Of a DNA stretch of 35,114 nt, positions 15,557 through 25,115 are shown piece after piece (positions within the stretch are counted from its first letter, which is position 1; every line of letters begins with the position of its first letter). Both the position numbers and the translations under genes were made by a program. Origin of the DNA: an uncultured Eubacteriales bacterium (GTDB lineage: Bacteria; Bacillota; Clostridia; Oscillospirales; Oscillospiraceae); contig ONGJ01000073.1 in assembly GCA_900317375.1 (NCBI GenBank), positions 1 through 35,114 on the forward strand, in the 5' to 3' direction. The notes under the pieces are model-generated. The model saw nothing but the letters and a program-made list of their open reading frames with translations, made no database searches and was not told where the DNA came from.

Positions 15557-16096
15557 ATGACCAGAATGAAGGAAAAGTATGTGAAGGAAGTTGCTCCCGC
15601 TCTCATGGAGAAGTTCCAGTACAAGTCCGTCATGCAGATCCCGAGAATTGACAAGATCGTTGTCTCGGTCGGCTGCGGCGACTGCAAGGACAATGCCAAG
15701 GCCCTCGATGCCGTTATCAAGGACATCTCGGCCATCACCGGCCAGCATGCGGTTGCGACAACGGCGAGAAAGTCGGTCGCCAACTTCAAGCTGCGTGAAG
15801 GCATGAAGGTCGGCGTGAAGGTCACCCTTCGCCAGGACCGCATGTGGGAATTTCTGGACAGGCTTCTGAACGTGGCACTGCCCCGTGTGCGTGACTTCCG
15901 CGGCATCTCGGCCGATGCTTTCGACGGACGCGGCAACTACAGCCTCGGCCTGAAAGAGCAGATCATCTTCCCCGAGATCGAGTATGACAAGATTGAGAAA
16001 CTGCGCGGCATGAACATTGCCATCACCACGACCGCAAAGACCGATGAGGAAGCACGCGAGCTTCTGCGTCTGATGGGCGCTCCGTTTGTCGGCTAA
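15557..16096 (+). CDS. rplE: 50S ribosomal protein L5
   Basis: 179 aa, 5S rRNA-binding protein of the central protuberance. [34 protein letters not shown] and [14 protein letters not shown] are conserved. The two cysteines in VGCGDC are unusual where most species have VGxG. ATG 15557 follows AAAGGAGA; the frame is open further upstream inside rplX. Confidence 0.98.
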   Translation: MTRMKEKYVKEVAPALMEKFQYKSVMQIPRIDKIVVSVGCGDCKDNAKALDAVIKDISAITGQHAVATTARKSVANFKLREGMKVGVKVTLRQDRMWEFLDRLLNVALPRVRDFRGISADAFDGRGNYSLGLKEQIIFPEIEYDKIEKLRGMNIAITTTAKTDEEARELLRLMGAPFVG

Positions 16097-16109
16097 GGAG
16101 GAAGAAAAC

Positions 16110-16295
16110 ATGGCTAAGAAATCGATGATTCTCAAGCAGCAGAGAGACGCAAAGTTCTCTACCCGCAAGTATAACCGCTGCAAGATCTGCGGCCGTCCTC
16201 ACGCCTATCTGCGCAACTACGGCATCTGCCGTATCTGCTTCCGCGAGCTGGCCTACAAGGGCCAGATCCCGGGCGTCAGAAAAGCCAGCTTCTAA
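16110..16295 (+). CDS. rpsN: 30S ribosomal protein S14, type Z (zinc-binding)
   Basis: 61 aa, the short zinc-binding form. The CxxC pair CKICGRPH and a second pair CRICFRELA bind zinc. ATG 16110 has AAGGAGG upstream. Confidence 0.98.
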   Translation: MAKKSMILKQQRDAKFSTRKYNRCKICGRPHAYLRNYGICRICFRELAYKGQIPGVRKASF

Positions 16296-16303
16296 ACCGC
16301 GCG

Positions 16304-16416
16304 CATCCGCCCGGCGGGATTCCCGTTCCGGGCAGATGCAGACATAAAGACATTGAAAGGCCGCGTTCAATCAAGCATTGACCCGGAACCTCAATGATAT
16401 CACCGGGTTTCCCGGT
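16304..16416 (+). promoter_or_regulatory. Three hairpins in the rpsN-rpsH gap
   Basis: The largest gap inside the spc part (145 bases) contains three foldable units: a long imperfect stem CATC-GCCCGG / CCGGGC-GATG with inner CGGG/CCCG (16304-16338); ATTGAA / TTCAAT (16352-16371); and ACCGGG-TTT-CCCGGT (16402-16416), just before the rpsH RBS. No U tract follows any of them. A regulatory or mRNA-processing site is plausible but unproven. Confidence 0.55.
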
Positions 16417-16440
16417 AACTCTGAACAAGGAGGATAAACC

Positions 16441-16839
16441 ATGCAAATCACCGATCCCATTGCAGACATGCTGACCCGTATCCGCAACGCCGGAACCGCG
16501 AAGCATGAAACCGTTGACGTCCCCGCTTCCAAGATGAAGAAGTCCATCGCCGAGATTCTTCTGAACGAAGGATACATCAAGGGCTATCAGGTCCTTGACG
16601 ACGGCACCCAGGGCGTCATCCGCATCACCCTGAAGTATCTCCCCGGCAAGGAGAAGGCCATCCAGGGTCTCAGGCGTGTCTCGAAGCCCGGCCTGCGCGT
16701 GTATGCCGGCGCCGACGAGCTGCCCAGAGTCCTCAAGGGCCTCGGCATTGCCATTATCTCAACTTCCAAGGGCGTCATGACCGACAAGCAGGCCCGCAAA
16801 GAGCATGTCGGCGGCGAAGTCCTTGCATTTGTCTGGTAA
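16441..16839 (+). CDS. rpsH: 30S ribosomal protein S8
   Basis: 132 aa, full length. Central-domain 16S binder and, in E. coli, translational repressor of the spc operon. [14 protein letters not shown] and the C-terminal [19 protein letters not shown] carry the RNA-binding signature. RBS CAAGGAGG. Confidence 0.98.
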   Translation: MQITDPIADMLTRIRNAGTAKHETVDVPASKMKKSIAEILLNEGYIKGYQVLDDGTQGVIRITLKYLPGKEKAIQGLRRVSKPGLRVYAGADELPRVLKGLGIAIISTSKGVMTDKQARKEHVGGEVLAFVW

Positions 16840-16852
16840 GGAGGGCGAAAGA

Positions 16853-17395
16853 ATGTCTCGAATCGGAAGAGCCCCCATTACCGTACCGGCAGGGGTTGAA
16901 GTAAAAATCGATGAGCACAACCACATCACCGTCAAGGGACCGAAGGGCACGCTGGAGCGCGACCTGGTTCCCCAGATGAAGGTAGAGCTCGACGCAGGCG
17001 TCCTCCACGTTGTCCGCCCGGACGACACGAAGGAGAACCGTTCCCTTCACGGTCTGACCAGAACCCTGATCGACAACATGGTTGTCGGCGTGACCAACGG
17101 CTTTGAAAAGAAGCTGGAGATCAACGGCGTCGGCTACCGTGCAGCGAAGGAAGGAAAGAACCTGGTCATGAACCTCGGCTACTCGCACCAGATCACCGTG
17201 CCCGAGACCGAGGACATCCAGATCGACGTTCCCGATGCCAACCACATCGTGATCAAGGGAATTGACAAGCAGAAAGTCGGCCAGTTTGCAGCAGAAGTTC
17301 GTGGCAAGAGACCTCCGGAACCCTACAAGGGCAAGGGAATCAAGTATGACTACGAAGTTGTCCGCCGCAAAGAAGGCAAGACCGGCGCCAAGTAA
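16853..17395 (+). CDS. rplF: 50S ribosomal protein L6
   Basis: 180 aa, full length, near the sarcin-ricin loop. SRIGRAPITVPAGVEV, GYRAAKEG and PPEPYKGKGIKY are diagnostic. ATG 16853 follows AAGGAGGG; the open frame starts earlier inside rpsH. Confidence 0.99.
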   Translation: MSRIGRAPITVPAGVEVKIDEHNHITVKGPKGTLERDLVPQMKVELDAGVLHVVRPDDTKENRSLHGLTRTLIDNMVVGVTNGFEKKLEINGVGYRAAKEGKNLVMNLGYSHQITVPETEDIQIDVPDANHIVIKGIDKQKVGQFAAEVRGKRPPEPYKGKGIKYDYEVVRRKEGKTGAK

Positions 17396-17411
17396 ACGGA
17401 GGTGTGCCTGA

Positions 17412-17771
17412 ATGATTAACAGACCCGATACGCGCGCACAGCGCATGAAGCGTCACAGCAGAGTACGCAGCAAGATCTCGGGTACGCCCGAGCGTCCGCG
17501 GCTGAGCGTGTTCCGCAGTGAGAACAACATCTATGCGCAGATTATTGACGATGTCGCAGGCAGCACCCTGGTCTCCGCCTCCACGGTGGAAAAGGGCTTC
17601 GAAGGCAACGGCGGCAATGTCGAGGCTGCAAAGAAGATCGGCGCTCTGGTCGCAGAGCGCGCTCTGAAGAAGGGCATTGAAGAGGTCGTTTTCGACCGCG
17701 GCGGCTACATCTATCACGGCCGCGTCCAGGCTCTGGCCGACGGCGCACGTGAAGCCGGCCTGAAGTTCTGA
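17412..17771 (+). CDS. rplR: 50S ribosomal protein L18
   Basis: 119 aa, 5S rRNA binder. [23 protein letters not shown] and [23 protein letters not shown] in two parts are typical. RBS GGAGGTG. Confidence 0.98.
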   Translation: MINRPDTRAQRMKRHSRVRSKISGTPERPRLSVFRSENNIYAQIIDDVAGSTLVSASTVEKGFEGNGGNVEAAKKIGALVAERALKKGIEEVVFDRGGYIYHGRVQALADGAREAGLKF

Positions 17772-17790
17772 GGAAGGGGGAAAACGAAAA

Positions 17791-18315
17791 ATGGCTTACA
17801 ACAATGACAGAAGAGAGCGCCGCGGCAGAGACGAGGCTCCCTCCGAATTTATTGAAAAGGTAGTTTCCCTCAACCGTGTCAGCAAGACCGTCAAGGGCGG
17901 CCGCGTGGCGAAGTTCTCGGCCCTTTGTGTCGTCGGCGACGGCAAAGGCCGTGTCGGCTTCGGCATGGGCAAGGCAAGCGAAGTCTCCGAGGCGATCCGC
18001 AAGGGTCTTGAGGATGCCAAGAAGAACATCGTGACCATCACCCTGAGCGGAACGACCATTCCCCATGAAGTGATCGGCGCTTTCGGCGCCGGCCGCGTCC
18101 TGCTCAAGCCCGCACCGGAAGGCACCGGCGTTATCGCCGGCGGCGCTGTCCGTGCCGTAGTGGAAGCAGCCGGCATCAAGAACATCCGTACCAAGTGCCT
18201 GCGCACCAACAACCCCGCGAACGTTGTTGCCGCTACGATGGAAGGACTCAGGTCCCTGCGCGATGCAGCTCAGGTTGCAGCCGTCAGAGGCAAGAGCCCC
18301 GAAGAAATCGGTTAA
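17791..18315 (+). CDS. rpsE: 30S ribosomal protein S5
   Basis: 174 aa. It acts in decoding accuracy and spectinomycin sensitivity. The N-terminal domain has [18 protein letters not shown], followed by [12 protein letters not shown] and the C-terminal [22 protein letters not shown]. Confidence 0.98.
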   Translation: MAYNNDRRERRGRDEAPSEFIEKVVSLNRVSKTVKGGRVAKFSALCVVGDGKGRVGFGMGKASEVSEAIRKGLEDAKKNIVTITLSGTTIPHEVIGAFGAGRVLLKPAPEGTGVIAGGAVRAVVEAAGIKNIRTKCLRTNNPANVVAATMEGLRSLRDAAQVAAVRGKSPEEIG

Positions 18316-18330
18316 GGGAGGGCGTGCATC

Positions 18331-18510
18331 ATGGCGAATCTCAGAATCAAGCTGGTCAAGAGCCTGAACGGCAGACTTGACAGCCATATTGCGACGGCTC
18401 AGTCTCTCGGTCTGCACAAGATCGGCAACGAGACCGTACAGCCCGACAATCCCCAGACCCGCGGCAAGATCGCCAAGATCGGCTATCTGCTGAAGGTCAC
18501 CGAAGAATAA
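18331..18510 (+). CDS. rpmD: 50S ribosomal protein L30
   Basis: 59 aa, full length and too short for many ORF callers. [20 protein letters not shown] and [17 protein letters not shown] define it. RBS GGGAGGG. Its stop abuts the point where the start region of rplO is missing. Confidence 0.97.
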   Translation: MANLRIKLVKSLNGRLDSHIATAQSLGLHKIGNETVQPDNPQTRGKIAKIGYLLKVTEE

Positions 18511-18920
18511 GCTCCACGCATGTCGATAAGCGCAAGGGCAGAGGACATGGAACCGGAAACGGCAAGACAGCCGGCCGCGGCCACAAGGGTCAGAAGGCCC
18601 GCAGCGGCGGCGGTGTGCGGATCGGATTCGAAGGCGGTCAGATGCCTCTGGCCCGCCGTATCCCGAAGCGCGGATTCAACAATATTTTTGCAAAGCCTCT
18701 GGAGGCAGTCAACGTTTCCGCTCTTGATAAGTTTGAAGACGGTGAAGTTGTCGATACCGCAGCGCTGCTTAAGAAGGGAATCCTTTCCAAGTGCAGCTAC
18801 GGCGTGAAGTTCCTGGGTGAAGGGGACGTAAACAAAAAGCTTACAGTAAAGGCTGCTGCTTTCTCCGCAACCGCGAAAGAGAAGATCGAAGCGGCCGGCG
18901 GAAAGGCAGAGGTGATTTAA
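18511..18920 (+). pseudogene. rplO: 50S ribosomal protein L15 lacking its start region
   Basis: Late-assembly 50S protein. From about 18513 the frame reads [17 protein letters not shown] and then the normal [25 protein letters not shown] and on to a complete C-terminus. The usual ten or so N-terminal residues (MKLxELxPxxG), the start codon and the RBS are all absent. The sequence passes directly from the rpmD stop (TAA 18508-18510) into the body of L15. The frame upstream of STH reads through rpmD with no ATG, GTG or TTG before a stop. GTG 18615 is a weak internal alternative. Probably a deletion of about 40-60 bases. Confidence 0.92.
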
Positions 18921-20210
18921 GTGCTTCAGACACTGCGCAATGCCTGGAAAATCGAAGAGCTTCGCAAGAAGATTCTCTTCACCCTGGTCATCGTCCTGCT
19001 GTACCGGCTCGGCAATGCCGTCCCGGTTCCCTACGTCAACACGACGGCTCTGCAGTACTACTTCGCACAGCTCCAGAACACGGTTCTGGGCCTTTACAAC
19101 GTCATGTCGGGCGGCGCGTTCTCAACGGCAACCATCTTTGCTCTGAGCATCCAGCCCTACATCAACGCCAGCATTATTATCCAGCTGCTGACCATTGCCA
19201 TTCCCGCTCTTGAACGGATGGCGAAGGAAGAGGGCGAGGAAGGACGCAAGAAGATCGCTTCCATTACCCGCTATGCCACTGTCGGCATCGGCCTGCTGAT
19301 GGGCTTTGCCTATTACATGCTGATGAAGAACAACGGCCTTCTGGATCCGGAAGCGCAGAACAGCGTGTTTGCTGCGATCGTCGTTATCCTTACCTTCACC
19401 TCCGGCTCGGCCCTGATCATGTGGCTGGGCGAGCAGATCACGGAATTCGGCATCGGAAACGGTATTTCGATCATTCTGTTCTCGAGCATCGTTTCCCGTC
19501 TCCCGCGCAGCATCATCCAGACCATTTCCAACGTCATCAACGGATCTCTGAAATGGTGGGCGGCGGTGCTGGTCTTCCTCGGCGCGCTGGTACTGATCAT
19601 CCTGATCGTGTTTGTCAACGATGCTGAGCGCCGTCTTCCCGTCCAGTATGCCAAGCGCGTCGTCGGACGGAAGATGTACGGCGGACAGAGCACGTATCTG
19701 CCGATGAAGGTGAACATGTCCGGCGTTATGCCGATCATCTTCGCACAGTCGATTGCCATGCTTCCCGCCACGATTGCCGCCCTCGCAGGCAGCAAGAGCG
19801 ACGGCTGGTTCATGAAGCTGTTCGATTCCACCTCGATCACCTACGCGCTGATCTACTTCCTGCTGATCATCTTCTTCGCGTACTTCTACTCCACGATCCA
19901 GTTTAACCCGGTCGAGGTCGCGAACAACCTGAAGAAGAACGGCGGCTACATCCCGGGCTTCCGTCCCGGCAAGCCCACCAGCGAGTTCATTCAGAAGGTT
20001 CTGAACAAGATCACGCTGTTCGGCGCGATCTATTTGGGCATCGTTGCCTGCACACCGATTCTGATCTCGCATTTCTCGAATGCGGAAGCGCTGACCGGTC
20101 TGAGCCTCGGCGGAACGTCGATCATCATTGCGGTCGGTGTGGCACTGGAAACGGTGCGTGCACTCGAGGCACAGATGATGATGCGCAATTACAAGGGCTT
20201 CCTGTCCTGA
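18921..20210 (+). CDS. secY: Protein translocase subunit SecY
   Basis: Central channel of the Sec translocon, 429 aa with ten transmembrane segments. Signature segments include VPVPYVN, the plug and pore helices around YNVMSGGAF, ALSIQPYINASIIIQLL, GNGISIILF, and the cytoplasmic loops with RRLPVQYAKR. Starts with GTG 18921, immediately after the rplO stop, with AGAGGTGA upstream. Complete. Confidence 0.99.
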   Translation: MLQTLRNAWKIEELRKKILFTLVIVLLYRLGNAVPVPYVNTTALQYYFAQLQNTVLGLYNVMSGGAFSTATIFALSIQPYINASIIIQLLTIAIPALERMAKEEGEEGRKKIASITRYATVGIGLLMGFAYYMLMKNNGLLDPEAQNSVFAAIVVILTFTSGSALIMWLGEQITEFGIGNGISIILFSSIVSRLPRSIIQTISNVINGSLKWWAAVLVFLGALVLIILIVFVNDAERRLPVQYAKRVVGRKMYGGQSTYLPMKVNMSGVMPIIFAQSIAMLPATIAALAGSKSDGWFMKLFDSTSITYALIYFLLIIFFAYFYSTIQFNPVEVANNLKKNGGYIPGFRPGKPTSEFIQKVLNKITLFGAIYLGIVACTPILISHFSNAEALTGLSLGGTSIIIAVGVALETVRALEAQMMMRNYKGFLS

Positions 20211-20223
20211 GGAGAAAACCGGC

Positions 20224-20856
20224 ATGAAACTGATTCTTCTCGGTGCACCCGGTGCCGGCAAAGGCACCCAGGCAGAAATCCTCAGCAATCTTCTCAGTAT
20301 CCCGACCATTTCGACAGGAAATATCCTGCGTGCGGCCATGAAAAACGGAACGCCCGTAGGGCTGCAGGCCAAGGCCTATGTCGAATCCGGCAGGCTGGTT
20401 CCGGACGATGTCATCATCGGCATCGTCCAGGAGCGCCTCAGCGAGCCCGACTGTGCCGGCGGCTACATCCTGGACGGCGTTCCCAGGACAATTCCCCAGG
20501 CGGAAGCCATGGAGAAGCTCGGCATTGACGTGGATACCGCCCTGTCCATCGAGGTGGAAGACGAGGTCATTGTCAAGCGCATGTCCGGACGGCGTACCTG
20601 CAAAAACTGCAGCGCCACGTTCCATGTGGTGAACAACCCGCCCAAGAAGGAAGGCCGCTGCGACCGCTGCGGCGGTGAGCTGAGCATCCGCAAGGATGAC
20701 GCGCCCGAAACCGTGCGTGCCCGCCTGGAAACCTATCACAGGGAGACCGAGCCGCTGATGGCCTTCTACGAGGCCCGCGGCAAGCTGGTCAAAGTCAACA
20801 ACCGTCCGACGATTGAAGAGACAACGGCTGCGATCCGCGCGGCACTGCATATCTGA
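20224..20856 (+). CDS. adk: Adenylate kinase
   Basis: Interconverts ATP + AMP and 2 ADP. 210 aa. P-loop GAPGAGKGTQ (residues 7-16), the AMP-site ISTGNILR, DGVPRT (usually DGFPRT), and a zinc-type LID with CKNC...CDRC. This zinc LID is typical of Gram-positive Adk. RBS GGAG. Four bases beyond the stop is the map start, so it is co-translated. Confidence 0.98.
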   Translation: MKLILLGAPGAGKGTQAEILSNLLSIPTISTGNILRAAMKNGTPVGLQAKAYVESGRLVPDDVIIGIVQERLSEPDCAGGYILDGVPRTIPQAEAMEKLGIDVDTALSIEVEDEVIVKRMSGRRTCKNCSATFHVVNNPPKKEGRCDRCGGELSIRKDDAPETVRARLETYHRETEPLMAFYEARGKLVKVNNRPTIEETTAAIRAALHI

Positions 20857-20857
20857 A

Positions 20858-21634
20858 ATGTCGGAAGCCATCTACATCAAGTCTGACGCGGAAATCGATG
20901 CCATGCGCGTTGCCGGCCGGATCACAGCCGGGGCGCGCAGCATCGCCCGCCAGGCAATCCGCGACGGAATCAGCACGAAGGAAATCGACCGCGAGGTTCG
21001 GGCCTTTATTCTGAAAAACGGCGCGAAACCCACCTTCTACCGCTACGGCGGTTTCCCAGGAAACCTCTGCATCTCTGTCAACGAAGAGGTCATCCACGGC
21101 ATTCCCGGTGCGCGTCGGATTCATACCGGCGATATCGTCTCGGTCGATGTCGGTGCATCGATCGGCGGTTTCACCGGCGACTGTGCAGGGACCTATCCCG
21201 TCGGCGAAGTTTCGGAGGAGGCCAGATGCCTGATTGAAGTCACCCGACAGAGCTTCTTTGAAGCCCTTAAGGTGGCCAGGGAAGGAAACCGCATCTCGGA
21301 CATCGGCGCGGCCGTGCAGGAATACTGTGAAAGCCGCGGATTCGGAGTCGTACGGGACTATGTCGGACACGGCGTAGGACGCCATCTGCATGAGGCACCG
21401 GAAGTCCCGAATTATGTTCCCAACAGACGGGAACGCCGTCCGAATCCCCGTCTTGTAAAAGGGATGTGCCTGGCGATCGAGCCCATGATCACAGCCGGCG
21501 ACTGGCATATCCGGGTTTTGGACAATGACTGGACAGTGGTCACCGTTGACGGATCTCTCGCCGCTCATTATGAGAACACGGTCTGCGTGACCGACGGAGA
21601 ACCCGAGATCCTGACGATGGCAGATGACATCTGA
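20858..21634 (+). CDS. map: Type I methionine aminopeptidase
   Basis: Removes the initiator methionine; dinuclear metal enzyme of 258 aa. The ligands are visible: Asp in VSVDVGA, Asp in GFTGDCAGT, His in GVGRHLHEAP, Glu in AIEPM and Glu in HYENTV. The conserved HGIPG is also present. ATG 20858 opens MSEAIYIKSDAEID; the frame is open back into adk. No KOW-domain gene, often placed between map and infA in Clostridia, is found here. Confidence 0.98.
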   Translation: MSEAIYIKSDAEIDAMRVAGRITAGARSIARQAIRDGISTKEIDREVRAFILKNGAKPTFYRYGGFPGNLCISVNEEVIHGIPGARRIHTGDIVSVDVGASIGGFTGDCAGTYPVGEVSEEARCLIEVTRQSFFEALKVAREGNRISDIGAAVQEYCESRGFGVVRDYVGHGVGRHLHEAPEVPNYVPNRRERRPNPRLVKGMCLAIEPMITAGDWHIRVLDNDWTVVTVDGSLAAHYENTVCVTDGEPEILTMADDI

Positions 21635-21658
21635 GACCGAATTTTGGAGGTTGCTGTT

Positions 21659-21877
21659 TTGGCTAAAGACGATGTAATTGAACTCGAGGGAACCGTTGTC
21701 GAGTCCCTGCCCAACACCATGTTTCAGGTGGACATCGGAAACGGACACATCATTCTCGCGCACATTTCCGGAAAGCTCCGGATGAATTTTATCAGGATTC
21801 TGCCCGGTGACAAAGTGACGGTTCAGATGTCTCCCTATGATCTGACCCGCGGCCGCATTACCTGGAGAAGCAAGTAA
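21659..21877 (+). CDS. infA: Translation initiation factor IF-1
   Basis: 72 aa OB-fold factor that covers the A site during initiation. [27 protein letters not shown] and [19 protein letters not shown] are diagnostic. TTG 21659 is the start: TTGGAGG lies eight bases before it, and earlier in-frame codons would overlap that RBS. A TTG start may keep IF-1 output modest. Confidence 0.97.
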   Translation: MAKDDVIELEGTVVESLPNTMFQVDIGNGHIILAHISGKLRMNFIRILPGDKVTVQMSPYDLTRGRITWRSK

Positions 21878-21910
21878 GGTTTTCAGTACTTCAAGTATGG
21901 AGGGAAATCA

Positions 21911-22024
21911 ATGAAAGTCAGACCTTCTGTGAAACCCATGTGCGAAAAATGCAAGATCATCAAGCGCAAGGGGAAAGTCATGGTCATCTGCGAGAACCCC
22001 AAGCACAAGCAGAGACAGGGCTAA
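21911..22024 (+). CDS. rpmJ: 50S ribosomal protein L36
   Basis: 37 aa zinc-ribbon protein, too short for most callers. It reads [20 protein letters not shown] and ends NPKHKQRQG; the CxxC...C...H ligand set is complete (the Zn+ paralogue). RBS GGAGGG upstream of ATG 21911. Confidence 0.97.
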   Translation: MKVRPSVKPMCEKCKIIKRKGKVMVICENPKHKQRQG

Positions 22025-22028
22025 AGAC

Positions 22029-22062
22029 AAAGCTCAAAGTTCAAAGTTCTAAGTGAAAAGAC
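22029..22062 (+). repeat. AAAGTTC-type short repeat after rpmJ
   Basis: AAAGTTCAAAGTT at 22036-22048 flanked by degenerate copies (AAAGCTC, TCTAAG). The same 13-mer recurs at 31874 in a tidier tandem. The remaining leader to rpsM (to 22192) shows AGCTGCAG-type inverted pieces but no clear promoter. Confidence 0.7.
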
Positions 22063-22192
22063 TGACGGAACTTCGCAGTACTTTCCATCTGAACCGGAGG
22101 CTTACACTTCTGCAGCTCCCTTCCGGCAGGAATAAGCTGCAGTGGCGGCAAAACAAGGTATAAAAAGAAAAACTGAAAGGAAGAAGCGTATT

Positions 22193-22561
22193 ATGGCACG
22201 TATAGCCGGCGTTGACCTGCCGAAAGACAAGAGAATCGAAATCGGTCTCACCTATGTCTACGGGATCGGCAGAACCAGCGCAATGAAAATCCTGGAAAAA
22301 ACCGGCATCAACCCCGATACCCGCGTAAAAGACCTGACCGATGAGGAAGAGTCCAAGCTGCGTGAGTGCATCGACCACGGATACATCGTGGAAGGTGACC
22401 TGCGCCGTCAGACGGCCCTCGATGTCAAGCGCCTCACCGAAATTGGCTGCTATCGCGGCCTTCGTCACCGCAGAGGACTGCCTGTCCGCGGCCAGAGGAG
22501 CAAGACCAATGCACGTACCCGCAAGGGTCCGAAACGCACCATCGCGAACAAGAAAAAGTAA
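22193..22561 (+). CDS. rpsM: 30S ribosomal protein S13
   Basis: 122 aa, head of the 30S subunit and contacts the P-site t[30 protein letters not shown] and the C-terminal basic tail [17 protein letters not shown] are diagnostic. ATG 22193 follows GAAAGGAAG. Confidence 0.99.
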   Translation: MARIAGVDLPKDKRIEIGLTYVYGIGRTSAMKILEKTGINPDTRVKDLTDEEESKLRECIDHGYIVEGDLRRQTALDVKRLTEIGCYRGLRHRRGLPVRGQRSKTNARTRKGPKRTIANKKK

Positions 22562-22577
22562 AGGAGGGATATGACAC

Positions 22578-22979
22578 ATGGCTGCCAACAGCAATAAGAA
22601 AAAAGTCCGTACGCGCCGCAGAGAGCGCAAGAACATTGAAAAGGGCCAGGTTCATATCAGCTCTTCTTTCAATAACACCATGGTCACGGTGACCGATACG
22701 GCCGGCAACGCCATTTCCTGGGCATCCGCCGGCGGCCTCGGCTTCCGCGGCAGCAAGAAATCCACCCCCTTCGCCGCTCAGACAGCGGCCGAGACCGCAG
22801 CACGCGCTGCGATGGAGCACGGCCTGAAGACTGTTGAGGTCTTTGTCAAGGGCCCCGGCTCCGGACGTGAAGCCGCCATCCGCGCTCTGCAGACGGCGGG
22901 ACTTGAAGTGACGATGATCAAGGACGTTACGCCCATCCCCCACAACGGATGCCGTCCTCCGAAACGTCGCCGTGTCTGA
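22578..22979 (+). CDS. rpsK: 30S ribosomal protein S11
   Basis: 133 aa, platform protein. [33 protein letters not shown] and [16 protein letters not shown] are diagnostic. RBS AAGGAGGG. Confidence 0.99.
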   Translation: MAANSNKKKVRTRRRERKNIEKGQVHISSSFNNTMVTVTDTAGNAISWASAGGLGFRGSKKSTPFAAQTAAETAARAAMEHGLKTVEVFVKGPGSGREAAIRALQTAGLEVTMIKDVTPIPHNGCRPPKRRRV

Positions 22980-22997
22980 TTGAAGGAGGGAATACGA

Positions 22998-23597
22998 ATG
23001 GCTAAGAATACGCAGCCGATCGCCAAGCGCTGCAAGGCCCTCGGCATCAGCCCCGCAGTGATGGGCTATAACAAGAAAGAGACTACCCGCAACAGCAATA
23101 CGCAGCAGAGACGGAAGAAATCCGAATACGCCACCCAGCTCCAGGAAAAGCAGAAGGTGAAATTCATCTACGGCGTGCTGGAGAGACAGTTCCTCGGTTA
23201 CTATGAGAAGGCTGTCCGTATGCCCGGCAAGGCCGGCGACAACCTGCTGATTCAGCTGGAGAGCCGTTTGGACAACGTCGTTTTCCGCCTGGGCTATGCG
23301 ACCACGCGCCGTGAAGCCCGCCAGCTTGTCAACCACGGTCACTTCACCGTGAACGGCAAGAAGGTCAACATTCCCAGCTATCAGGTCAAGCCGGGCATGG
23401 TGATTGAACTGAAGGAAGCCAGCCGCAAGATCGAACGCTTCAAGGAGAACGTTGAAGCCAACTCGACAATCGTGGTTCCGAAATGGCTCTCCTTTGATGC
23501 GGCGAATATGGTCGGCAAGGTCGTCGCCGCACCGACGAGAGAGGACATTGAATTCCCGGTCGAAGAGCACCTCATCATCGAGCTGTACTCCAAGTAA
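22998..23597 (+). CDS. rpsD: 30S ribosomal protein S4
   Basis: 199 aa primary 16S binder. Instead of the Cys cluster of some S4 proteins it has [13 protein letters not shown], so it is the zinc-free form. [10 protein letters not shown] and the S4 domain [17 protein letters not shown] are typical. ATG 22998 follows GGAGGG. Confidence 0.98.
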   Translation: MAKNTQPIAKRCKALGISPAVMGYNKKETTRNSNTQQRRKKSEYATQLQEKQKVKFIYGVLERQFLGYYEKAVRMPGKAGDNLLIQLESRLDNVVFRLGYATTRREARQLVNHGHFTVNGKKVNIPSYQVKPGMVIELKEASRKIERFKENVEANSTIVVPKWLSFDAANMVGKVVAAPTREDIEFPVEEHLIIELYSK

Positions 23598-23677
23598 TTC
23601 ATAAACCCTCATCCAAAGCTCCACTCACAAAGATGCCCGCAGAGGGCAACAGAATAACAAGGAGGGTCATCTTATCT

Positions 23678-24628
23678 ATGATTGAAATAAAGAAGCCGCG
23701 TATTGAATGCATCGAGACCCCCGCCGATCCCGCATACGGCAAGTATGTGGTGGAACCGCTGGAGCGCGGCTACGGTACAACGCTCGGAAATTCTCTCCGC
23801 AGAGTGCTGCTCTCTTCTCTCCCCGGCACGGCATTCACCAGTGTGAAGATTGCCGGTGTCCAGCATGAGTTTTCCACGATCCCCGGCGTGGTGGAAGATG
23901 TGACCGAGATCGTCCTGAACATCAAGGGTATTCTCGCAAGACTCCATTCCGCAGGTTCCAAGACCGTCTATCTCGAGGCTTCGGGAGAAGGCACGGTAAC
24001 GGCCGGCGACATCAAGGCAGACGCGGAAGTGGAGATTCTCAATCCGGAACACGTGATTGCCCATCTCGGGCCGGACGGTGCGCTGAACATGGAGATGGTT
24101 CTGGATCACGGCCGCGGCTATGTCTCGGCAGATCGGAACAAGAACCCCGCGATGCCCATCGGTACGATCCCCGTGGACTCGATCTATACTCCGGTACTGA
24201 AGGTCAACTACAGCGTCGAGAACACCCGTGTCGGCAACCAGACGGATTTTGACAAGCTCACAATCGAGGTCTGGACCGACAACACCATGTCTTCGAGAGA
24301 CGCTGTCTCTCTGGGAGCCAAGATCCTTGTCGACCACTTCACCCTCTTTACGGATCTCTCAGAAAATCTGGTAGAGAGCAGCGTGGTCGTAGAGAAAGAG
24401 GAACAGCAGACCAACGATCTGATGTCCATCACCATAGAGGAACTGGATCTTTCCGTACGCAGCTTCAATTGCCTGAAGCGCGCCAATATCAACACCGTTG
24501 AGGACCTGGTCAGCAAGACCCAGGAGGAAATGATCAAGGTTCGCAACCTCGGCCGCAAGTCCCTGGAAGAGGTTGAGCACAAGCTCAATCAGATGGGTCT
24601 TCACCTGGCCGACGACAGCGATAACTGA
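23678..24628 (+). CDS. rpoA: DNA-directed RNA polymerase subunit alpha
   Basis: Alpha subunit, 316 aa, which nucleates core polymerase assembly. The N-terminal domain has [19 protein letters not shown]. The C-terminal domain ([29 protein letters not shown]) binds UP elements and activators. ATG 23678 is preferred because AGGAGGG lies 11 bases upstream and [10 protein letters not shown] is the family start; the earlier open codons have no RBS. Confidence 0.99.
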   Translation: MIEIKKPRIECIETPADPAYGKYVVEPLERGYGTTLGNSLRRVLLSSLPGTAFTSVKIAGVQHEFSTIPGVVEDVTEIVLNIKGILARLHSAGSKTVYLEASGEGTVTAGDIKADAEVEILNPEHVIAHLGPDGALNMEMVLDHGRGYVSADRNKNPAMPIGTIPVDSIYTPVLKVNYSVENTRVGNQTDFDKLTIEVWTDNTMSSRDAVSLGAKILVDHFTLFTDLSENLVESSVVVEKEEQQTNDLMSITIEELDLSVRSFNCLKRANINTVEDLVSKTQEEMIKVRNLGRKSLEEVEHKLNQMGLHLADDSDN

Positions 24629-24629
24629 A

Positions 24630-24667
24630 CCGGCCGGCCGGCCGGACTCTCCCGGAAGGGAGAGTCC
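24630..24667 (+). repeat. CCGG repeat and GGAA-capped hairpin between rpoA and rplQ
   Basis: CCGG is repeated four times in tandem (24630-24645) and runs into a perfect 10-bp stem GGACTCTCCC / GGGAGAGTCC closed by a GGAA tetraloop (24644-24667). No U tract follows, so this is a processing or stability element rather than a terminator. Confidence 0.75.
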
Positions 24668-24710
24668 TGAGCCTCCCTGGACCGCAAGCTTTTACAGGAG
24701 GAAATAGACT

Positions 24711-25052
24711 ATGCCCGGAACAAGAAAACTCGGACGGCCGACCGACCAGCGCATGGCGATGCTCCGTCAGCAGGTGACCGATCTGCTCGACACCGGCAGA
24801 ATGGAGACCACCGTTACCCGCGCCAAGGAGATTGCGCCTGTTGCCGAGAAAATGATCACCCTTGGCAAGGCGAAGGACCTCGCTTCCTACCGTCAGGCCC
24901 TCTCGTTCATTACACGGGAGAACGTTGCCAAGAAGGTCTTTGACGAGATTGCGCCGAAGTATGCCGACCGCAACGGCGGCTACACCCGCATCACCCGTAT
25001 CGGCTTCCGCCGCGGCGATGCGTCCGAGATGGCAGTCATCGAACTCGTCTGA
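24711..25052 (+). CDS. rplQ: 50S ribosomal protein L17
   Basis: 113 aa, last gene of the superoperon. [22 protein letters not shown] and [25 protein letters not shown] are the signatures. RBS AGGAGG. Confidence 0.98.
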   Translation: MPGTRKLGRPTDQRMAMLRQQVTDLLDTGRMETTVTRAKEIAPVAEKMITLGKAKDLASYRQALSFITRENVAKKVFDEIAPKYADRNGGYTRITRIGFRRGDASEMAVIELV

Positions 25053-25063
25053 AACCGAAGAAA

Positions 25064-25094
25064 GCCCCGACCGCATCAGACGGCCGGGGCTTTT
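25064..25094 (+). terminator. Terminator of the ribosomal superoperon
   Basis: Stem GCCCCG / CGGGGC extended by CCG/CGG across an A-C mismatch, then TTTT. It ends 21 bases before the next start. Confidence 0.85.
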
Positions 25095-25115
25095 CCGATG
25101 AAAGGGGAGAGCAGC

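Noticed and set aside
21635-21658. KOW-domain (L14e-like) gene between map and infA
   Set aside because: Often present in Clostridia, but only 24 bases separate the two genes here and no coding frame fits.
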